Shown: positions 51,260 to 59,751, counted from the first letter of the stretch. The stretch is 64,000 bases of DNA from Arthrobacter sp. SLBN-83 (GCF_006715285.1 NZ_VFMX01000001.1:1240001-1304000), one strand, 5' to 3'. Notes: generated by a model from the sequence alone, not told the origin. Numbers and translations are program-made.

Positions 51260-52621
51260 ATGTATGAATGGATCATGCTGGGCATCGGCCTGGTCCTGAC
51301 CGTCGGCACCGGCTTCTTCGTCGCCTCGGAGTTCGCGCTGGTGAACCTGGACCGGCACGATCTCGAAGCACGCCAAGCCCGCGGCGAGAAACGCCTGGGC
51401 CCCACCATCAAAGCCCTTCGCATCACCTCCACCCACCTCTCGGGTGCCCAACTGGGCATCACCCTGACCACGTTGCTGACCGGCTACACCTTTGAACCCG
51501 CCATCAGCCGCATGCTGAGCGGCCCGCTGCAGTCCGTCGGCGTCCCGGAGGCCTTGGTGCCTGCCGTCGGCTCCGTTGCCGGCATATTCCTGGCCACGAT
51601 CTTTTCGATGGTGGTGGGCGAGCTTGTCCCAAAGAACTTCGCCCTGGCCCTGCCGCTGGCCACGGCCAAGGTGGTGGTGCCGTTCCAGGCCCTCTTCACG
51701 GCCGTGTTCAAGCCCGTGATCCTGCTCTTTAACAACACTGCCAACAAGATCATCCGGGGCTTCGGCATCGAGCCCAAGGAGGAGCTTTCCGGTGCCCGCA
51801 GCGCGGAGGAACTGAGCTCCCTGGTGCGCCGCTCCGCCGTCGAAGGCGTCCTGGACCTGGACCACGCCACCCTGCTGCACCGCACGCTCCGCTTCTCCGA
51901 GTACAGCGCCGCTGACGTCATGACGCCCCGCGTCAGGATGGCCGCCGTCGGCCTCTCCGACACCGCCGCGGACATCGTTTCCCTGGCCACCGCCACCGGC
52001 TACTCCCGGTTTCCCGTGATCGGACGCGACCGGGACGATGTCCTTGGCCTCCTGCACGTGAAGCAGGCGTTCGCCGTCGCCCTGGACCAGCGGGCCGGCA
52101 CCACAGCGGCGGAGCTCATGATCGAGCCGCTGCGGGTGCCCGAATCCATGGGCGTGGACACCCTCCTGGGCCTGCTGCGGCGCCAGGGGCTCCAGGTGGC
52201 CATCGTTTCCGACGAGCATGGCGGCACCGCCGGGATCGTCACCCTGGAGGACCTGGTGGAAGAGATCGTGGGCGAACTGGAGGACGAACACGACCGGGCG
52301 CGTGCCGGCGTTGTCCGCGTGGGCCGGTCCATCACGTTCGACGCCGCACTCCGGCCGGACGAGCTGCTGGACCGCACCGGGATCGAAGTGCCTGACGGGG
52401 ACGAGTACGACACCGTTGGCGGTTTCGTCACTGATCGGCTGGACCGCCTGCCCGAACTGGGCGACGAGGTGGAGGTCGACGGCGGCACCCTCCGCGTGGA
52501 GCGCGTGGCAGGCATGCACGTGGAGCGGCTGCGCTTCACGCCCGCCGCATCCGGCGAGCCGCCGCGGAGCCCGCACGACCGGATCATCGACAGCCTGACC
52601 CAGGAGCTGACCCATGAGTGA
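51260..52621 (+). CDS. Hemolysin/CorC family membrane protein (DUF21-CBS-CorC)
   Basis: A 453-residue protein from ATG 51260 with GGAGAGGGGCG upstream. A DUF21/CNNM membrane domain (about 1-190; GFFVASEFALVNLDRHDLE, GAQLGITLTTLLTGY, GELVPKNFAL) is followed by a CBS pair (about 200-335; VMTPRVRMAAVGLS, GTAGIVTLEDLVEEIVGEL) and a C-terminal CorC/HlyC domain (VGRSITFDAALRPDELLDRTG, DTVGGFVTDRLDRLPELGDEV). The family is linked to Mg2+/Co2+ homeostasis. It overlaps the next, shorter paralogue by eight bases. Confidence 0.93.
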   Translation: MYEWIMLGIGLVLTVGTGFFVASEFALVNLDRHDLEARQARGEKRLGPTIKALRITSTHLSGAQLGITLTTLLTGYTFEPAISRMLSGPLQSVGVPEALVPAVGSVAGIFLATIFSMVVGELVPKNFALALPLATAKVVVPFQALFTAVFKPVILLFNNTANKIIRGFGIEPKEELSGARSAEELSSLVRRSAVEGVLDLDHATLLHRTLRFSEYSAADVMTPRVRMAAVGLSDTAADIVSLATATGYSRFPVIGRDRDDVLGLLHVKQAFAVALDQRAGTTAAELMIEPLRVPESMGVDTLLGLLRRQGLQVAIVSDEHGGTAGIVTLEDLVEEIVGELEDEHDRARAGVVRVGRSITFDAALRPDELLDRTGIEVPDGDEYDTVGGFVTDRLDRLPELGDEVEVDGGTLRVERVAGMHVERLRFTPAASGEPPRSPHDRIIDSLTQELTHE

Positions 52622-53654
52622 ATACCTTCCCGGCATCATCTGGCTGGCGGTGCTCCTGGTGGTCAACGGCTTCTTCGTGGGCGCCGAATTCGCCGTCATC
52701 TCCGCCCGCCGCTCCCAGATCGAGCCCCGGGCCGAGGCCGGCAGCAAGGCGGCAAAAACCACGCTCTGGGCCATGGAACACGCCACGCTCATGCTGGCCA
52801 CCAGCCAGTTGGGCATCACGGTCTGCTCACTGGTCATCCTGAACGTCTCCGAACCGGCCATCCACCACCTTCTGGAGATCCCGCTGGGCCTGACGTCCTT
52901 GTCCTACGAGGCGATCAGCATCATCGCGTTCATCGTGGCGCTGCTGCTGGTGACCTTCCTCCACGTAGTGGTGGGCGAGATGGTGCCCAAGAACATCTCC
53001 TTCTCGGTCCCCACCCGTGCAGCCCTCCTGCTCGCCCCGCCGTTGGTCATGGTGGCCAAGGTGTTCAAGCCGGTGATCTGGACCCTGAACGGGATTGCCA
53101 ACTCCATCCTGCGGCTCTTCCGGGTGGAGCCCAAGGACGAGGCCACCAGTGCGTACACGCTGGATGAAGTGGCCACCATCGTGGAACAGTCCACCCGCGA
53201 CGGCATGCTGACGGACACCACGGGCACCCTGACCAACGCGTTCGAATTCACCGCCAAGACCGTGGCGGACGTCCAGGTGCCCATGGCGGACATGGTGCTG
53301 CTGCCGGAAGCCGCCACGCCTGCCGACATCCAGCAGGCCGTGGCAGGGCACGGCTACTCCCGCTACATCCTGACCAACGGTGCCGGGGAGCCCGGCGGCT
53401 ACCTGCACCTCAAGGACGTCATGGACCTCACCGCGGCTGAGAAATTCCACCGGCCGGTGCCGGCCAAGCGGGTCCGGCGCCTGGCGTCGGCATTTGCGGG
53501 AGCCGACCTTGAGGATGCACTGGCGTCGATGCGGCGAACCGGGGCCCACGTGGCCCGCGTGTTCGATGCCCATGGCAGGACCACCGGGATGCTCTTCCTC
53601 GAGGACATCATCGAGGAACTGGTGGGCGAGGTGCAGGACGCCACCAGCGCGTAG
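52614..53654 (+). CDS. Hemolysin/CorC family membrane protein, short form (DUF21-CBS)
   Basis: A 346-residue protein from ATG 52614, overlapping the previous stop by eight bases. DUF21 region: NGFFVGAEFAVISARRSQIE, SQLGITVCSLVILNVSEPAI, GEMVPKNISFSVPTR. The CBS pair ends with GRTTGMLFLEDIIEELVGEVQD and the protein stops there, lacking the C-terminal CorC domain of its partner. Such long/short tandem pairs recur in actinobacteria and may form heteromers handling divalent cations. Confidence 0.93.
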   Translation: MSEYLPGIIWLAVLLVVNGFFVGAEFAVISARRSQIEPRAEAGSKAAKTTLWAMEHATLMLATSQLGITVCSLVILNVSEPAIHHLLEIPLGLTSLSYEAISIIAFIVALLLVTFLHVVVGEMVPKNISFSVPTRAALLLAPPLVMVAKVFKPVIWTLNGIANSILRLFRVEPKDEATSAYTLDEVATIVEQSTRDGMLTDTTGTLTNAFEFTAKTVADVQVPMADMVLLPEAATPADIQQAVAGHGYSRYILTNGAGEPGGYLHLKDVMDLTAAEKFHRPVPAKRVRRLASAFAGADLEDALASMRRTGAHVARVFDAHGRTTGMLFLEDIIEELVGEVQDATSA

Positions 53655-53673
53655 CCGGTGCTTCGTGGAATTG

Positions 53674-53708
53674 GGTGCGGTTACCTTTGGGGGGCCGCAC
53701 CTTTTTTT
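53674..53708 (+). terminator. Rho-independent terminator after the CorC pair
   Basis: GGTGCGG (53674-53680) pairs with CCGCACC (53695-53701) and is followed directly by seven T residues (53702-53708), 20 bases after the stop codon. This is the most canonical terminator in the window. Confidence 0.85.
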
Positions 53709-53817
53709 GCGCGGGCACCCTGGCCCCCGACGGCGGCGGGAACTAAAGTGGGGACCGGTTCCACCCTGCCGTCCCCGGCAGGAGGACCACCCGCACGAGG
53801 GAAGGGAGGTGGTTTTG

Positions 53818-53892
53818 ATGACTGCTGTTGCCGCGCGCCGTGAGCGCCCCGCACCCACTCCATCAACCATCCTCCCGGCTGCACGCGCCTGA
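53818..53892 (+). CDS. 24-codon ORF with strong ribosome site upstream of rsgA
   Basis: ATG 53818 is preceded by GGGAGGTGG at good spacing, the strongest Shine-Dalgarno in this part of the window. The 24-residue product starts MTAVAARRERPAP and is rich in Ala, Arg and Pro, ending 52 bases before the rsgA start. It contains no Cys, Trp or run of one amino acid. It may be a leader peptide coupling translation into rsgA, or a small protein. A CCTGCC/GGCAGG hairpin (53765-53782) lies upstream. Coding status is unproven. Confidence 0.4.
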   Translation: MTAVAARRERPAPTPSTILPAARA

Positions 53893-53944
53893 CCGCTGCC
53901 CGCCGTCGCGTCGCCGCACCGGGGACCCCCGCAAGGAAACCATC

Positions 53945-55090
53945 GTGCACAATTCAGGCAACGCCTCAAGCACCACCCAACTGACCGGCACCCTCACCGC
54001 GTACGGCTGCACCCCCGCCGTCGCCCGCCACTTCGATCAGCACCCCTGCCCCGGGGCCACGGGACGCGGACGCGTGGTCCGCGTCGACCGCACCCTCCTG
54101 CTGGTTGCCGTCGATGACGGGCTGCTCCACCTTCCCTACCCCTTGTCCGGCGAGCCGGCCGTCACCGGGGACTGGGTCTGGACCGGTCCCAACCGCGCCG
54201 GAGAACGCCAGATCCTGGCAGTGCTCCCCCGGCGTTCCGAGCTCAGCCGCAAGCGCGCGTTCGAGGACTCCTCCGGGGAGCAGGTCCTGGCCGCGAACAT
54301 GGACACCGTCGGCGTCGTGGTGCCCGTGGACCGGCCGCTCACGCACAACAGGCTCGAACGCACCCTCGTTGCCGCGTGGGACTCCGGTGCCACCCCCTTG
54401 GTGATCATCACCAAGGCGGACCTGGCACAGGTGGCGGACGACGTCGTCGGGAAAGTCATCCTGCAGGCGGCGGGCGTGGAGGTGGTCACCACGTCCGCAG
54501 AAAGCGGCGACGGGATCGACGAACTGATGTCCCGCATCCCGCCCGGCGGCACCATTGTGCTCCTGGGCCCGTCCGGCGCCGGCAAATCCACCCTGATCAA
54601 CGCGCTGGTGGGCAGGAAGGTGCAGCAGACCGGGGAGGTGCGGTCCGGCGACTTCAAAGGCAAGCACACCACCACCTCCCGCGAGCTGGTGCCGCTGTCC
54701 AACGGCACCGTGCTGATGGACACTCCCGGGGTGCGTGGCTTCGGGTTGTTCGACGCCGGGGAAGGCCTGGGCGGGATGTTCGGCGATGTGGAGGAACTGG
54801 CCGCCGGCTGCCGGTTCGCCGACTGTGCCCACGGGAGTGAGCCGGGCTGCGCGGTCCGGGAGGCGATCGACAGTGGAGCCCTGCCCGAGCGCCGCTGGAA
54901 CTCCTACCTGAAGATGCAGCGGGAGCTGGCAGCGCTGGCGCGGCGCTCCGATGTCGCGGCCCAGCGCGCGTACCACCGCGAGTGGCGCCAGAAAGTGGTG
55001 ACGGCGGGAAAGTCGCAGCGCTGGGCGGAGCGGGAGGCCTCTGAACGCGGGAGCCGGAACGGAGGGAAGGACCGGAAGCGGAAGCGGTAG
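53945..55090 (+). CDS. rsgA: Ribosome small-subunit-dependent GTPase A (RsgA)
   Basis: A 381-residue protein from GTG 53945 with AAGGAAA 6 bases upstream. It has an N-terminal OB-fold, then a circularly permuted GTPase with motifs in the order G4 IITKAD (near 153), G1 GPSGAGKSTL (near 209), G2 in KHTTTSREL, and G3 DTPG (near 257). A C-terminal zinc site is formed by CRFADCAHGSEPGC. RsgA acts in maturation of the 30S subunit. A very basic tail ends the protein. Preceded by a small ORF with its own ribosome site. Confidence 0.95.
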   Translation: MHNSGNASSTTQLTGTLTAYGCTPAVARHFDQHPCPGATGRGRVVRVDRTLLLVAVDDGLLHLPYPLSGEPAVTGDWVWTGPNRAGERQILAVLPRRSELSRKRAFEDSSGEQVLAANMDTVGVVVPVDRPLTHNRLERTLVAAWDSGATPLVIITKADLAQVADDVVGKVILQAAGVEVVTTSAESGDGIDELMSRIPPGGTIVLLGPSGAGKSTLINALVGRKVQQTGEVRSGDFKGKHTTTSRELVPLSNGTVLMDTPGVRGFGLFDAGEGLGGMFGDVEELAAGCRFADCAHGSEPGCAVREAIDSGALPERRWNSYLKMQRELAALARRSDVAAQRAYHREWRQKVVTAGKSQRWAEREASERGSRNGGKDRKRKR

Positions 55091-55121
55091 GAATGCCTTA
55101 TTCCGCGTCGGGGGTGGGGAG

Positions 55122-55127
55122 TAGGGT
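55122..55127 (+). promoter_or_regulatory. -10 element of a probable leaderless hydrolase transcript
   Basis: TAGGGT ends six bases before ATG 55134; there is no Shine-Dalgarno. The transcript probably begins at the start codon. Confidence 0.5.
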
Positions 55128-55133
55128 TCGGTC

Positions 55134-55850
55134 ATGGACATCATCCTGGTTCCCGGTTTTTGGCTGGACGCTTCGTCGTGGGAGGAGGTGGTGCCGGCCC
55201 TGGAAGCGGCGGGACACCGGACCCACCCCCTTACCCTTCCCGGCAAGGAGTCAGTGGACGCCAGCCGGTCGGGCATCAACCTGCAGGACCACATCGATGC
55301 GGTGGTGGAGGTCATGGACGGCCTGCCCGGCAAGATGGTCCTGGTGGGGCACTCCGGCGGCGGAGCCATCATCCATGGAGCCGTGGACGCCAGGCCGCAG
55401 AAGGTGGAGCGCGCCATCTATGTGGACAGCGGACCCCTGGGTGAAGGCGGCGTGATCAATGACGAGTTGCAGGCTGTCGGGGACGACGTGCCCTTGCCGC
55501 CCTGGGAGGATTTTGACAACGCCGACCTGGTGGACCTCGACGATGGGATCCGCCAGGCATTCCGGGCCCGGGCAGTCGCGGAGCCCCGAGGCGTGGCCTA
55601 CGGCAAGCAGCATTTGCATGACGAGCGGCGCTTCGACGTGGCCGCCACCGTGATCACCTGCGAATTCCCGTCCGCCATGCTCCGGGAGTGGATCGCCGCC
55701 GGCCATCCCTTCGTCGCAGAGCTGGCCCGGGTCCGGGACGTGGAGTACATCGACCTGCCCACGGGGCACTGGCCGCAGTTCACCAAGCCGAAGGAACTGG
55801 CCAGGGCCATCCTGGCGGCTGTTGGCCGAACGGGGACGGGCGAAGCCTGA
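55134..55850 (+). CDS. Alpha/beta hydrolase
   Basis: A 238-residue cytoplasmic protein from ATG 55134, apparently leaderless. The fold is recognisable from DIILVPGFWLDASSWEEVVPALEAAGHRTHPLTLPG, the nucleophile elbow KMVLVGHSGGGAIIHGA (GHSGG, Ser near residue 81) and the final TGHWPQFTKPKELARAI with the catalytic His. It resembles small esterase or haloalkane-dehalogenase-like hydrolases of soil actinobacteria. The substrate is unknown. Confidence 0.9.
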   Translation: MDIILVPGFWLDASSWEEVVPALEAAGHRTHPLTLPGKESVDASRSGINLQDHIDAVVEVMDGLPGKMVLVGHSGGGAIIHGAVDARPQKVERAIYVDSGPLGEGGVINDELQAVGDDVPLPPWEDFDNADLVDLDDGIRQAFRARAVAEPRGVAYGKQHLHDERRFDVAATVITCEFPSAMLREWIAAGHPFVAELARVRDVEYIDLPTGHWPQFTKPKELARAILAAVGRTGTGEA

Positions 55851-55857
55851 AACACTC

Positions 55858-55908
55858 TTGCGTGCGGCCAAAGCCGTCCCCATAATAAATGAATGGCATT
55901 CATTTATT
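55858..55908 (+). promoter_or_regulatory. aguA promoter with large palindromic operator over a leaderless start
   Basis: TTGCGT (55858-55863), a 17-base spacer and CATAAT (55881-55886) predict a start at about 55892-55893, the A of the ATG. A perfect inverted repeat with 12-base arms, AATAAATGAATG (55884-55895) and CATTCATTTATT (55897-55908) around a single G, covers the -10, the start and the first codons. Confidence 0.7.
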
Positions 55909-56996
55909 CGACCGTGGTCCCAGGCAACGCCGCCCCTGACCGCGCTGTAACCGATACCGCAACCCACATGCCCGCAGAGTGGGAGGCGCACCAGCGCACC
56001 TGGATGGCCTTCCCGCCGCCCAATGACACCTTTGGCGCCGTTGGAAGCTCCACCCTGGACAGGGCACGGGCAGCCTGGACCAAGGTGGCCCGCACCGTTG
56101 CCCGCTACGAACCCGTTACCGTCATCGCAGACCCCCGGGACGCCACCGCTGCAAGGGAATGGCTCGGCAGCGGCATCGACGTGGTGGAGGTGCCGCTTGA
56201 CGACGCCTGGCTGCGGGACAGCGGCCCCACGTTCGTTCACGCCCCGGACGGGACGCTGGCGGCGGTGCACTGGATCTTCAACGGTTGGGGCGCCCAGCAC
56301 TGGGCGGCCTGGGGCAAGGACCAGACGGTGGCACGCGCAGTAGCGGCAGGAGTGGACGCACCGGTCCGTCCGTCAGCCCTGGTCAATGAGGGTGGCGGCT
56401 TCCATGTGGACGGCGAAGGGACCGTGCTGCTGACCGAAACGGTGCAGCTCGACACGGGGCGCAACCCCGGCGCCACCAAAGAATCAGTCGAGGCGGAAAT
56501 CCACGCAGCCTTGGGCACCACCAAGGCAATCTGGCTGCCGCGCGGACTCACCCGGGACTACGACGAATTCGGAACCCGCGGCCACGTGGACATTGTTGCG
56601 GCCTTTGCCGGACCGGGCACCATCCTGCTGCACCGCCAGGACAACCCCGCGCACCCGGACCACGCGGTCTACCTCCAACTGAAGACGGTCCTTGCCGGGC
56701 AACTGGACGCCAAGGGGCGGCCGCTGCGCATCATCGACGTCCCCGCACCCACCACGCTCAAGGATGATGAGGGCTGGGTGGACTGGTCCTACATCAACCA
56801 CTACGTGGCCAACAACGTGGTGGTGCTCTGCAGTTTCGATGATCCCAACGACACCATCGCGGCCGGCATCCTGGAACGCGCCTACCCCGGCCGCACCGTG
56901 GAACTGGTGGATGCCCGGGACATCTTCGCCTTTGGCGGCGGCATCCACTGCATCACGCAGCAGCAGCCGGCCCCGCGGGAAGGCGGTGCGGCATGA
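55893..56996 (+). CDS. aguA: Agmatine deiminase
   Basis: A 367-residue protein taken from ATG 55893, which coincides with the predicted transcription start; ATG 55968 (MPAEWEAHQRTW) is the alternative. Family motifs: WEAHQRTWMAFPPPNDTFG, DDAWLRDSGPTFV, VNEGGGFHVDGEGTVLLTETV, EFGTRGHVDIVAAF, and the nucleophile Cys in FAFGGGIHCITQQQPAP near residue 353. The enzyme hydrolyses agmatine to N-carbamoylputrescine and ammonia. It overlaps the amidase gene by ATGA, suggesting the amidase handles the product. Confidence 0.92.
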   Translation: MAFIYSTVVPGNAAPDRAVTDTATHMPAEWEAHQRTWMAFPPPNDTFGAVGSSTLDRARAAWTKVARTVARYEPVTVIADPRDATAAREWLGSGIDVVEVPLDDAWLRDSGPTFVHAPDGTLAAVHWIFNGWGAQHWAAWGKDQTVARAVAAGVDAPVRPSALVNEGGGFHVDGEGTVLLTETVQLDTGRNPGATKESVEAEIHAALGTTKAIWLPRGLTRDYDEFGTRGHVDIVAAFAGPGTILLHRQDNPAHPDHAVYLQLKTVLAGQLDAKGRPLRIIDVPAPTTLKDDEGWVDWSYINHYVANNVVVLCSFDDPNDTIAAGILERAYPGRTVELVDARDIFAFGGGIHCITQQQPAPREGGAA

Positions 56997-58768
56997 AGCT
57001 CGTAGAGCAGGCGCGGAAGCCGGAGGTGGTGGAAACGTTCGACGTAGTTGAAGCCGGCATCAGCCGGCTCCGGGCAGCCCTGCAGGCGGGTGAAGTCACC
57101 AGCGAGGAGTTGGTGCGCCTCTACCTCGAGCGCATCGAGAAGTATGACTCATCAGGCATATGCCTTAATGCACTGGTGGTGATGAACCCGGACGCCATTG
57201 CGGAGGCGCGGGCCTCGGACCGGCGGCGCGCGGCCGGGTTCACACTTGGTCCGCTGGATGGCATCCCCTACACGGCAAAGGACAGCTATCAGGTCAAAGG
57301 CCTTACCGTTGCTGCCGGCTCGCCGGCCTTCAAGGACCTGGTGGCGCAGCGGGACGCCTTCACCATCGAGCGCCTGCGGGCCGGCGGTGCGGTCCTGATC
57401 GGATTGACCAACATGCCGCCCATGGCAAATGGAGGTATGCAGCGCGGGGTATACGGTCGCGCGGAAAGCCCCTACAATGCCGATTTCCTCACCGCCGCGT
57501 TCGCCTCGGGTTCGTCCAACGGCTCGGGAACCGCAACCGCGGCCAGCTTCGCTGCCTTTGGCCTGGCGGAGGAGACCTGGTCCTCGGGACGTGCCCCGGC
57601 GTCGAACAATGCACTGTGCGCCTACACGCCATCGCGCGGCATCATCTCGGTCCGGGGCAACTGGCCCCTGGTCCCCACCATGGACGTGGTGGTTCCGCAC
57701 ACGCGGACCATGGCGGACCTGCTGGAAGTCCTGGACGCCGTCGTGGCGGACGACCCCCAAACCCGCGGTGACTTCTGGCGTGTCCAGCCCTGGATCCCCG
57801 TGCCCAAGGCATCTGCCGTCCGCCCGCCGTCGTACCTTGACCTGGCCGTGCCGGACCCGACCGAGGCTGCGGCCGTCCTCGCGGGCAAACGGCTGGGCAT
57901 TCCCCGGATGTACATCAATGCCGACCCCGACGCCGGAACAGCTGAGGCTCCAGGCATCGGCGGCCCCACCGGCCAACGGATCGAAACGCGCGCCTCCATC
58001 CTGGAGCTGTGGGCTGCGGCCCGCCGTGACCTGGAGGCGGCCGGCGCCGAGGTGGTGGAGGTGGACTTCCCGGTGGTGTCCAACTACGAAGGCGACCGTC
58101 CCGGTGCGCCCACCCTTGCCACCCGCGGCCTGGTGTCCCCGGAGTATCTGCGGCACGAGATTGTGGACCTGTCGGTCTGGGCCTGGAATGACTTCCTGGC
58201 TGCCAACGGCGACCCACAGCTGAACAACCTCGCCGACGTCAACGGTTCCGCCATCTTCCCCGCTCCGGAAGGCGCGCTGCCGGACCGCTACGACGGATTC
58301 GACGACGACATCGCGGACTATCCCGCCTGGATCCGGGAGCACGGCGTTCCGGCCCTCACCGACATCCCGCACCTGGCCGAGGGCCTGGCGGGACTCGAGG
58401 AAACCCGCCGCGTGGACCTGGAGGAGTGGATGGAGCGGCTGGGACTGGACGCCGTGGTGTTCCCGGCGGCAGCCGACATCGGCCCGGCAGACGCGGACAC
58501 CAATGAACGATCGGCGGACATCGCCTGGCGCAACGGCGTGTGGGTGGCCAACGGGAATCTGGTCCCCCGGCATCTGGGCATTCCTACGGTCACCGTTCCC
58601 ATGGGCCTCGCGGCGGACATCGCGATGCCGGTGGGCCTCACCATTGCGGGCAAGGCGTACAGCGATACGGAGCTGCTCCGATTGGCAGCGGCATTCGAAG
58701 CAACGGGCCGGCGGCGCGTTCCGCCGCCGCGCACCACGCCGCCGGGAGCTGAAAAATCGACTGACTGA
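56993..58768 (+). CDS. Amidase signature family hydrolase
   Basis: A 591-residue protein starting in an ATGA overlap with aguA. The amidase signature Ser-Ser-Lys triad is visible: Lys in LDGIPYTAKDSYQVKG near residue 98, the Ser/Gly-rich SGSSNGSGTATAASFAAFGLAEETWSSGRAPASNN with cis-Ser near 174 and nucleophile Ser near 197. The C-terminal half is longer than in GatA. Coupling to agmatine deiminase suggests it may cleave N-carbamoylputrescine, a step usually done by the unrelated nitrilase-family AguB. That substitution is an inference. Confidence 0.9.
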   Translation: MKLVEQARKPEVVETFDVVEAGISRLRAALQAGEVTSEELVRLYLERIEKYDSSGICLNALVVMNPDAIAEARASDRRRAAGFTLGPLDGIPYTAKDSYQVKGLTVAAGSPAFKDLVAQRDAFTIERLRAGGAVLIGLTNMPPMANGGMQRGVYGRAESPYNADFLTAAFASGSSNGSGTATAASFAAFGLAEETWSSGRAPASNNALCAYTPSRGIISVRGNWPLVPTMDVVVPHTRTMADLLEVLDAVVADDPQTRGDFWRVQPWIPVPKASAVRPPSYLDLAVPDPTEAAAVLAGKRLGIPRMYINADPDAGTAEAPGIGGPTGQRIETRASILELWAAARRDLEAAGAEVVEVDFPVVSNYEGDRPGAPTLATRGLVSPEYLRHEIVDLSVWAWNDFLAANGDPQLNNLADVNGSAIFPAPEGALPDRYDGFDDDIADYPAWIREHGVPALTDIPHLAEGLAGLEETRRVDLEEWMERLGLDAVVFPAAADIGPADADTNERSADIAWRNGVWVANGNLVPRHLGIPTVTVPMGLAADIAMPVGLTIAGKAYSDTELLRLAAAFEATGRRRVPPPRTTPPGAEKSTD

Positions 58769-58789
58769 GCGGCCCGTAGTGGGTAGTCT
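58761..58789 (+). promoter_or_regulatory. Promoter of a probable leaderless pentapeptide gene
   Basis: CTGACT (58761-58766), a 17-base spacer and TAGTCT (58784-58789), then six bases to ATG 58796. No Shine-Dalgarno is present. The -35 overlaps the end of the amidase gene. Confidence 0.6.
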
Positions 58790-58795
58790 GGACGC

Positions 58796-59629
58796 ATGGC
58801 ACGGCCCCTTGCCACCCCGGCCGCCCTGCGGCCTGACTGCTCACGGTGCTTTGCCCTGTGCTGCACGGCGTTTGGGTTCACCCGTTCGGCGGACTTCGCC
58901 ATCGACAAGCCGCCGGCCAGCCCCTGCCCCAACCTGGCCGGGGACTTTTCCTGCACCATCCATGACAGGCTCCGGCCGCGGGGCTTTGCCGGTTGCACGG
59001 CGTTCGACTGCTTCGGCGCCGGACAGGCCGTCAGCCAGGGGCTGTTCCACGGCAGCAGCTGGCGGGACAACCCGGGTTCAGCGCCGGACATGTTCGCCGC
59101 CTTCAGGGTCCTGCGCCAGCTGCACGAAATGCTGTGGCACCTGGCGCAGGCGGAGGCAGCGGCGTACAGCCCGGACGCCGCGGACGAGGTGCGCCACCTG
59201 CAGGCGAAGGTCCGGGAGGTGGCGGACGGCAACCTTGGGCAGGTCCTCACTGCCGACGTCGGGAGCCTCCACCTGCAGGTGGGCGAAGCGCTGCGGTGGG
59301 TCAGCGAGGAGGTCCGCGCCGGGTACTTCGCCGATGGCCCGCAACGCGACGACCTGGCGGCGGGGGCCGACCTGGCCGGCGCGGACCTGCGCGGGTCCGT
59401 GCTGTGCGGTGCCGATCTTCGCGGCGCATGCCTGATCGCCGCCGACCTCCGCGGCGCGGACCTGGCGGCGGTGGACCTCCTGGGCTCAGACCTGCGCGAT
59501 GCAAGGCTCGACGACGCCGACCTCAGCCATTCCCTCTTCCTCACCCAGGCACAAATCGCCGCAGCCCGCGGCAGCGGGTCAACACGCCTCCCCGGCGGGC
59601 TTGAACCGCCCACCCACTGGATCGCTTAG
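58796..59629 (+). CDS. Cys-cluster (YkgJ-like) and pentapeptide-repeat fusion protein
   Basis: A 277-residue protein from ATG 58796. Residues about 14-80 carry a cysteine pattern like the CxxCxxCC (YkgJ) metal-binding family: DCSRCFALCC, then PCPNLAGDFSCTIHDRLRPRGFAGCTAFDC. A helical middle (about 95-185) leads to pentapeptide repeats of A(D/N)LxG type from about 200 to 250 (GADLAGADLRGSVLCGADLRGACLIAADLRGADLAAVDLLGSDL), which should form a short right-handed quadrilateral helix. Pentapeptide proteins can mimic DNA or bind gyrase, but seven or so coils is short. Function unknown. Confidence 0.82.
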   Translation: MARPLATPAALRPDCSRCFALCCTAFGFTRSADFAIDKPPASPCPNLAGDFSCTIHDRLRPRGFAGCTAFDCFGAGQAVSQGLFHGSSWRDNPGSAPDMFAAFRVLRQLHEMLWHLAQAEAAAYSPDAADEVRHLQAKVREVADGNLGQVLTADVGSLHLQVGEALRWVSEEVRAGYFADGPQRDDLAAGADLAGADLRGSVLCGADLRGACLIAADLRGADLAAVDLLGSDLRDARLDDADLSHSLFLTQAQIAAARGSGSTRLPGGLEPPTHWIA

Positions 59630-59723
59630 GCACCGCCCGGCCCCGGCGCGCCGGCACCAGGCCCAACCCAGTTCCGCCCACCATGTTCAGCCCACTCAGC
59701 GGAAGCGCCTTGACAGCCGTGAT

Positions 59724-59737
59724 TGTTAGCGCTGACA
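59724..59737. promoter_or_regulatory. LacI-type operator before the alditol oxidase gene
   Basis: TGTTAGC-GCTGACA (59724-59737) is a palindrome with one mismatch and a GCGC centre, close to the TGTTAGCGCTAACA site bound by several LacI-family sugar repressors in actinobacteria. TTGACA lies just upstream (59710-59715), a likely -35, so a bound repressor would cover the promoter. Confidence 0.6.
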
Positions 59738-59751
59738 GTGGGAGGAAACCG

